Shown in pieces: positions 6,311 to 9,177 of a stretch of DNA of 9,177 nt. The DNA is taken from the NCBI GenBank assembly GCA_946482355.1, contig CAMLRE010000055.1, positions 1-9,177 of the forward strand, read 5' to 3'. This stretch comes from an uncultured Bdellovibrio sp. (GTDB taxonomy: Bacteria > Bdellovibrionota > Bdellovibrionia > Bdellovibrionales > Bdellovibrionaceae). Made by a program: the position numbers and the translations under genes. Below the pieces are notes generated by a model, which ran no database searches, was not told the origin of the DNA, and saw only the letters and a list, made by a program, of their open reading frames with translations. Positions within the stretch are counted from its first letter, which is position 1. Every line of letters begins with the position of its first letter.

Positions 6311-6790
6311 CTAGTATTCGTTATCGCCGAAGCAGGCTTTTTCTAACCAAAAGCCGAATAATAACATTCTGAAGTGAATTAGCTCTTTCTTCGCTGTAAG
6401 CTTAATGTGGCGACGGTCTTTTCTAGGAAGATCACAAAAGCCGTATTGCTGATAACAGTACTTGTGAGTGCCTACGGCGAACTTTTCAACTTTACTGCAC
6501 TTTGGAAATTCATTGTTACGGATCTGTTCTCGCTCTAACTCTTCTTGTAAGCACGTGCGAATATTAGCTAAAAATTCACGGCCTTTTTCAGAATAGTTTT
6601 CTTCGTCAGCTTGGTATTTTTCGCAATAGTGTTTGCCGAATTTCAGATAGTAACCCTTAGAACCGCACTGTTCACGCATTTCAAGACATTGATAATATTC
6701 GCAAGTTCCTAGTAAAGCGCCACAGTCACTGGCACGCACCGCAAGTACTGCAAACATTCCCAATAAAAAGATATACATTCCCCGCATCAT
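6311..6790 (-). CDS. Secreted cysteine-rich protein of unknown function
   Basis: The 159-residue product begins with a Sec-type signal peptide (MMRGMYIFLLGMFAVLAVRA) with an AxA-like cleavage site (VRA|S) near residue 20. All ten cysteines lie in the mature part: 23, 30, 35, 42, 56, 80, 98, 112, 119 and 153. An even number in an exported protein suggests up to five disulfides and a periplasmic or extracellular location. The segment YYQCLEMREQCGSKGYYLKFGKHYC (33-56) is the most domain-like part; the C-terminal half is Lys/Arg-rich. I do not recognise the family. The start is uncertain: the adjacent ATGs at 6790 and 6787 and another at 6778 are in frame, and no good ribosome site precedes any of them. 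The gene is 104 bases downstream of maoC on the same strand and converges with lipB. Confidence 0.75.
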   Translation of the reverse strand: MMRGMYIFLLGMFAVLAVRASDCGALLGTCEYYQCLEMREQCGSKGYYLKFGKHYCEKYQADEENYSEKGREFLANIRTCLQEELEREQIRNNEFPKCSKVEKFAVGTHKYCYQQYGFCDLPRKDRRHIKLTAKKELIHFRMLLFGFWLEKACFGDNEY

Positions 6791-6894
6791 GAGAAAGCTT
6801 GTATCCGAGGTTATAGAGTAAAAGCAAGAGCCCAGCTACCACAGAGTGATAACTGCAGGAACGTCTACTTGTTTGACAGAGGTTCTTCGGCTAA

Positions 6895-7380
6895 CTAATT
6901 ACCGGCTTCGCCAGTGGCTGGGCCGGCAGTCCCAGCGGCCACGTTGGCTGCCATAACGATTGTCGCTTCGCCTTTAGCTACGATATCGCCATTGGCCTTT
7001 TTAGCGATCGTTTCAACGATGCCTAAACCACGGCCTTTGTGTAATTTTGTGATTGTTAATTCAAACGTGATTTCGTCGTCGATAAAAACTGGGTTTTTAA
7101 ACGTTAAAGTTTGCGCGCGGTAAACGCCGCCTGAACCCATAGTTTGGTTTAAGCAGCGAGAAATAAGCGCGCCCAGGATCATCCCGTGCGCGATACGTTT
7201 TTTGAAAATCGTTGTGGCTGCGTAAGCATCATCAAGATGAATCGGATTATAATCACCAGACATTTCTGCAAAAAGGCGAACCATTTTGTCAGTAATAACT
7301 TCTTTGATGACGGCTTTATAGCCGACATCTTTTTGTTGTTGTCTTGCGTTTTCTTCTTCTAAAAAATTTGATGATGACAT
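6895..7380 (-). CDS. MaoC/PhaJ-like hot-dog dehydratase
   Basis: The family adds water to, or removes it from, (R)-3-hydroxyacyl / trans-2-enoyl thioesters, either CoA-bound (PhaJ) or ACP-bound. The 161 residues carry the hydratase-2 motif FAEMSGDYNPIHLDDAYA (37-54), with catalytic D43 and H48 at the spacing seen in PhaJ, followed by KKRIAHGMILGALIS (60-74). The acyl-chain specificity cannot be read. The N-terminal 18 residues (SSSNFLEEENARQQQ) and the C-terminal tail (about 145-161, Ala/Gly/Thr-rich) look disordered and lie outside the usual single hot-dog fold of about 135 residues. The gene starts 9 bases after the phoH2 stop with no Shine-Dalgarno site, so it is probably translated by coupling to phoH2. 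No fatty-acid or polyhydroxyalkanoate genes are nearby to name its pathway. Confidence 0.9.
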   Translation of the reverse strand: MSSSNFLEEENARQQQKDVGYKAVIKEVITDKMVRLFAEMSGDYNPIHLDDAYAATTIFKKRIAHGMILGALISRCLNQTMGSGGVYRAQTLTFKNPVFIDDEITFELTITKLHKGRGLGIVETIAKKANGDIVAKGEATIVMAANVAAGTAGPATGEAGN

Positions 7381-7381
7381 A

Positions 7382-7404
7382 GCAAATAGTTATAGAATAT
7401 TTGC
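7382..7404 (-). promoter_or_regulatory. Hairpin at the phoH2-maoC junction
   Basis: In the minus-strand mRNA, GCAAATA and TATTTGC form a perfect 7-bp inverted repeat with a 9-base loop. The loop contains most of the phoH2 stop region, and the 3' arm ends one base before the maoC ATG. Ribosomes finishing phoH2 would melt it, so it could make maoC translation depend on phoH2 translation. Its AT-rich stem is weak. Confidence 0.35.
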
Positions 7405-8763
7405 CGCTAACTCTGCAAGCGCAGAACGCTCACCTTTAGTCAGCGTGACATGGGCCGCAATATTTTGGCCTTTAAATCGTTCTACCGCATGTGTCAGACC
7501 CGAGTTTGCTGAATCTACGTACGGATTATCGATTTGGTATACGTCACCTGTTAAAATCACTTTAGTGCCATTACCAGCGCGGGTAATGATCGTCTTAATT
7601 TCGTGCGGAGTTAAGTTTTGCGCCTCGTCCACGATCAAGTACTGCTTAGGAATAGAACGACCACGGATATACGTTAATGGCTCGATATTCAGCATACCTT
7701 GGTTGATCAGCTCTTGCGCGCGTCCTGCCGCTTTTTTATCGGCACCCATTAAGAATTCAACGTTATCAAAAATCGGCTGCATCCATGGATTTAATTTTTG
7801 TTCGATATCCCCTGGAAGGTAACCGATATCACGGCCCATCGGGAAAATCGGACGAGAAACTAATAGACGTTGGAAACGGCCTTCATCAAGCGTTTTAAAT
7901 AAACCCGCTGCAATCGCCAGTAATGTTTTACCAGTACCCGCTTTACCCACTAAAGAAACCATCATGATTTCATCGTTAAGTAAGGCATCTAATGCAAACG
8001 ATTGTTCAACGTTGCGCGCATGGATTCCCCAGATGCTGTCTGGTGGATTAATTAATGGAACAACGGCTTTTTCAATTCCAGAATAACGGCCAATGGCTGA
8101 GTGATTTGGATTTGAAGCGTCTTTTAAAATCACGTATTGGTTGATGTAAAGTTTGTAATCCACCACTAATTTTTTATCGCGGTAAAATACATCGATATCA
8201 TTCGGTTTAACTTCAACTTCAAGATAACCTTCGTAAAGATCTTCTTGGTTTACATCTGAGTTATCGTAATCTTTGGCGTTGATTCCGTAAACGTCAGCTT
8301 TGATACGTAAGTTGATGTCTTTAGAAATTAATTCTACTTTTGCACGTGGATGTTGTTTTTGTAGAGCTAAAGCTGTGCTTAAGATACGGTTATCAGCTTT
8401 GTTTTGATCTAATTCTGAAGGAACGCCAGCCATCATCATGTCAGTCGTGATGTAAACCATCGTTTCATGGTTATCGATCTGAACACCTTGAGCTAAGCTA
8501 CCTTTTGATCTTAATACGTCAACGAAGCGGCTGAATTGACGAGCGTTTCGACCGTTTTCACCTTGGTCACGTTTGAATTTATCGACTTCTTCGATAACGG
8601 CAAACGGAATATGTAAATCAGCATCGCCGAACTTCAATAATGCAAAAGCATCAAATAAAATAACATTCGTATCTAGTACGATTTTACGGCGTTTAGTTTT
8701 TGCTGCAGGTGTAGGATTAGAACTCAATTCGACCTCCGTGGAATTTGATCGGTGCTCTGTCAT
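7390..8763 (-). CDS. phoH2: PIN-domain PhoH ATPase (PhoH2/YlaK type)
   Basis: This two-domain cytoplasmic protein joins a PIN ribonuclease domain to a PhoH P-loop ATPase. Mycobacterial PhoH2 of this architecture is known as an ATP-driven RNA-unwinding ribonuclease. Counted from ATG 8763 (457 aa), a disordered basic N-terminus (1-26) is followed by the PIN domain (about 27-165). Its acidic residues are D31 in IVLDTNVI, E58/E59, D124 in NKADNRIL and D149 in SKDINLR. After a linker domain, the ATPase (about 250-457) has Walker A GKAGTGKT (273-280), Walker B YLIVDEAQN (375-383), sensor-like LTGDVYQID (404-412) and a C-terminal Arg in GERSALAEL. An in-frame GTG at 8769 would add two residues, but AGGTG (8771-8767) is well placed only for the ATG. 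Unlike mycobacterial phoH2, no overlapping antitoxin-like gene precedes it; a PilZ gene does. maoC follows in the same transcript. Confidence 0.93.
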   Translation of the reverse strand: MTEHRSNSTEVELSSNPTPAAKTKRRKIVLDTNVILFDAFALLKFGDADLHIPFAVIEEVDKFKRDQGENGRNARQFSRFVDVLRSKGSLAQGVQIDNHETMVYITTDMMMAGVPSELDQNKADNRILSTALALQKQHPRAKVELISKDINLRIKADVYGINAKDYDNSDVNQEDLYEGYLEVEVKPNDIDVFYRDKKLVVDYKLYINQYVILKDASNPNHSAIGRYSGIEKAVVPLINPPDSIWGIHARNVEQSFALDALLNDEIMMVSLVGKAGTGKTLLAIAAGLFKTLDEGRFQRLLVSRPIFPMGRDIGYLPGDIEQKLNPWMQPIFDNVEFLMGADKKAAGRAQELINQGMLNIEPLTYIRGRSIPKQYLIVDEAQNLTPHEIKTIITRAGNGTKVILTGDVYQIDNPYVDSANSGLTHAVERFKGQNIAAHVTLTKGERSALAELAANIL

Positions 8764-8770
8764 GAGCACC
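8751..8770 (-). promoter_or_regulatory. Start-codon hairpin of phoH2
   Basis: In the mRNA, GGTGCTC (8770-8764) pairs perfectly with GAGCACC (8757-8751), leaving the six-base loop ATGACA (8763-8758). The AUG is therefore in the loop, most of the Shine-Dalgarno AGGTG is in the 5' arm, and codons 3 to 5 form the 3' arm. Beyond one A-G mismatch, two more A-T pairs can form. Five of the seven main pairs are G-C. Such a fold would limit ribosome access and could be opened by temperature, a protein or an RNA helicase, possibly PhoH2 itself. Confidence 0.5.
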
Positions 8771-8809
8771 TATATAAATTCCACATCAGTCAGTCTTGAG
8801 AGTAAAGAG

Positions 8810-8833
8810 AATTAAAAAAAATTTTTATTAATT
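8810..8833. repeat. AT-only near-palindrome between the PilZ gene and phoH2
   Basis: These 24 bases (AATTAAAAAAAATTTTTATTAATT on the plus strand, including A-run and T-run) are a near-perfect palindrome with one mismatched pair, directly after the PilZ stop codon. In the minus-strand transcript a weak all-AU stem is followed by AAUUC, so it is a poor intrinsic terminator. Phased A/T tracts bend DNA, and such a site upstream of phoH2 could act as an UP-like element or protein site. Function is inferred. Confidence 0.3.
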
Positions 8834-9177
8834 TTATGCTAGCGATGGACCGGCGATAAGATCACCGTCATCAATCTGCAAACCTTCGTTTAACGAGATG
8901 ATGAAATTAACGAAATGCTGGAGCGCAACATCTGTTGTAGCACCCTTCATGTACTCAACACCGTGACGAACAACTTCTTCTTGAGCGTCGTATGTCGCGT
9001 GTTTTACTTTTACATGCAGAGGAAAATAAGTTTTTGAATTTAGATAAACGCGAAGAGCAACTTCTTCACCCACTTGGAAAGAACCCATGTGTTTTTCCAT
9101 CGTGAAAGATAAACCGTCGCCAGAAATGTCATACATCGAAACTTTGTATAAACCTTTTTCTGGTAACACTAACATGC
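8834..9177 (-). CDS. PilZ-domain protein, C-terminal part (cut by right edge)
   Basis: PilZ domains bind cyclic di-GMP and relay it to motility, attachment or other partners. The visible 113 residues contain the DxSxxG element as DISGDGLSF (D16, S18, G21 counting from the Met at 9175). A beta-strand pattern follows, GEEVALRVYL, FPLHVKVKH and RHGVEYM, and then an amphipathic C-terminal helix (about 80-98). The RxxxR element that completes the ligand site lies N-terminal to DxSxxG in PilZ proteins and would be outside the window. The Met at 9175 is probably internal rather than the true start. The protein ends with an acidic tail, QIDDGDLIAGPSLA. Ligand binding cannot be confirmed without the missing part. 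The gene is on the same strand as phoH2, 70 bases upstream of it. Confidence 0.75.
   Translation of the reverse strand, partial: MLVLPEKGLYKVSMYDISGDGLSFTMEKHMGSFQVGEEVALRVYLNSKTYFPLHVKVKHATYDAQEEVVRHGVEYMKGATTDVALQHFVNFIISLNEGLQIDDGDLIAGPSLA

Noticed and set aside
8771..8776. TATATA as the phoH2 -10 promoter box
   Set aside because: It would place the transcription start on or past the start codon, and no -35-like hexamer lies 16-18 bp upstream. The true phoH2 promoter is not obvious; it may be further upstream or shared with the PilZ gene.
1..9177. Insertion sequences, CRISPR arrays, tRNA or rRNA genes, toxin-antitoxin pair beside phoH2
   Set aside because: No transposase, regularly spaced repeats, cloverleaf or rRNA-like segments were seen. 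The phoH2 upstream region holds no antitoxin-like frame.

Overview
The window looks like ordinary chromosome from a moderately AT-rich Gram-negative bacterium. Leucine is mostly TTA, a lipoprotein-type and a Sec-type signal peptide are both present, and a PilZ protein is encoded. The mix of argS, lipoylation genes, PDH-type E2/E3, a PIN-PhoH ATPase and a Cys-rich secreted protein would fit a Bdellovibrio-like predator. That placement is inference; no marker here proves it.

Left part (1-980): the N-terminal 248 codons of argS run leftward off the edge. A divergent intergenic region of about 235 bp separates argS from lipA. It holds a 7-bp-arm palindrome, a 21-codon reading frame with an excellent Shine-Dalgarno site, and a cluster of CTTTGAA repeats that overlaps a likely lipA promoter.

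Centre (981-6197, + strand): a lipoylation and 2-oxoacid dehydrogenase cluster. The order is lipA (lipoyl synthase), a two-lipoyl-domain E2 acyltransferase, a small lipoprotein gene, lpdA (E3), and, after a hairpin, lipB (octanoyltransferase). LipB attaches octanoate to the E2 lipoyl lysines, LipA converts it to lipoate, E2 uses it to carry acyl groups, and Lpd reoxidises it. E1 genes are not in the window. The E2 contains a lipoyl-domain duplication that is still nearly identical at the DNA level around the modified lysines.

Right part (6198-9177, - strand): a Cys-rich secreted protein of unknown function, a MaoC/PhaJ-like hot-dog hydratase, a PIN-PhoH (PhoH2/YlaK-type) ATPase, and a PilZ protein cut by the right edge. 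phoH2 and maoC are 9 bp apart and almost certainly co-transcribed. Each start codon in this pair sits in or beside a perfect 7-bp RNA hairpin. At phoH2 the AUG is in the loop and most of the ribosome-binding site is in the stem.

I saw no mobile elements, CRISPR arrays, tRNA or rRNA. No clearly new multi-gene system is visible. The best leads are local: the phoH2 start-codon hairpin, the lipA leader region, and the lipoprotein gene lodged between E2 and E3.
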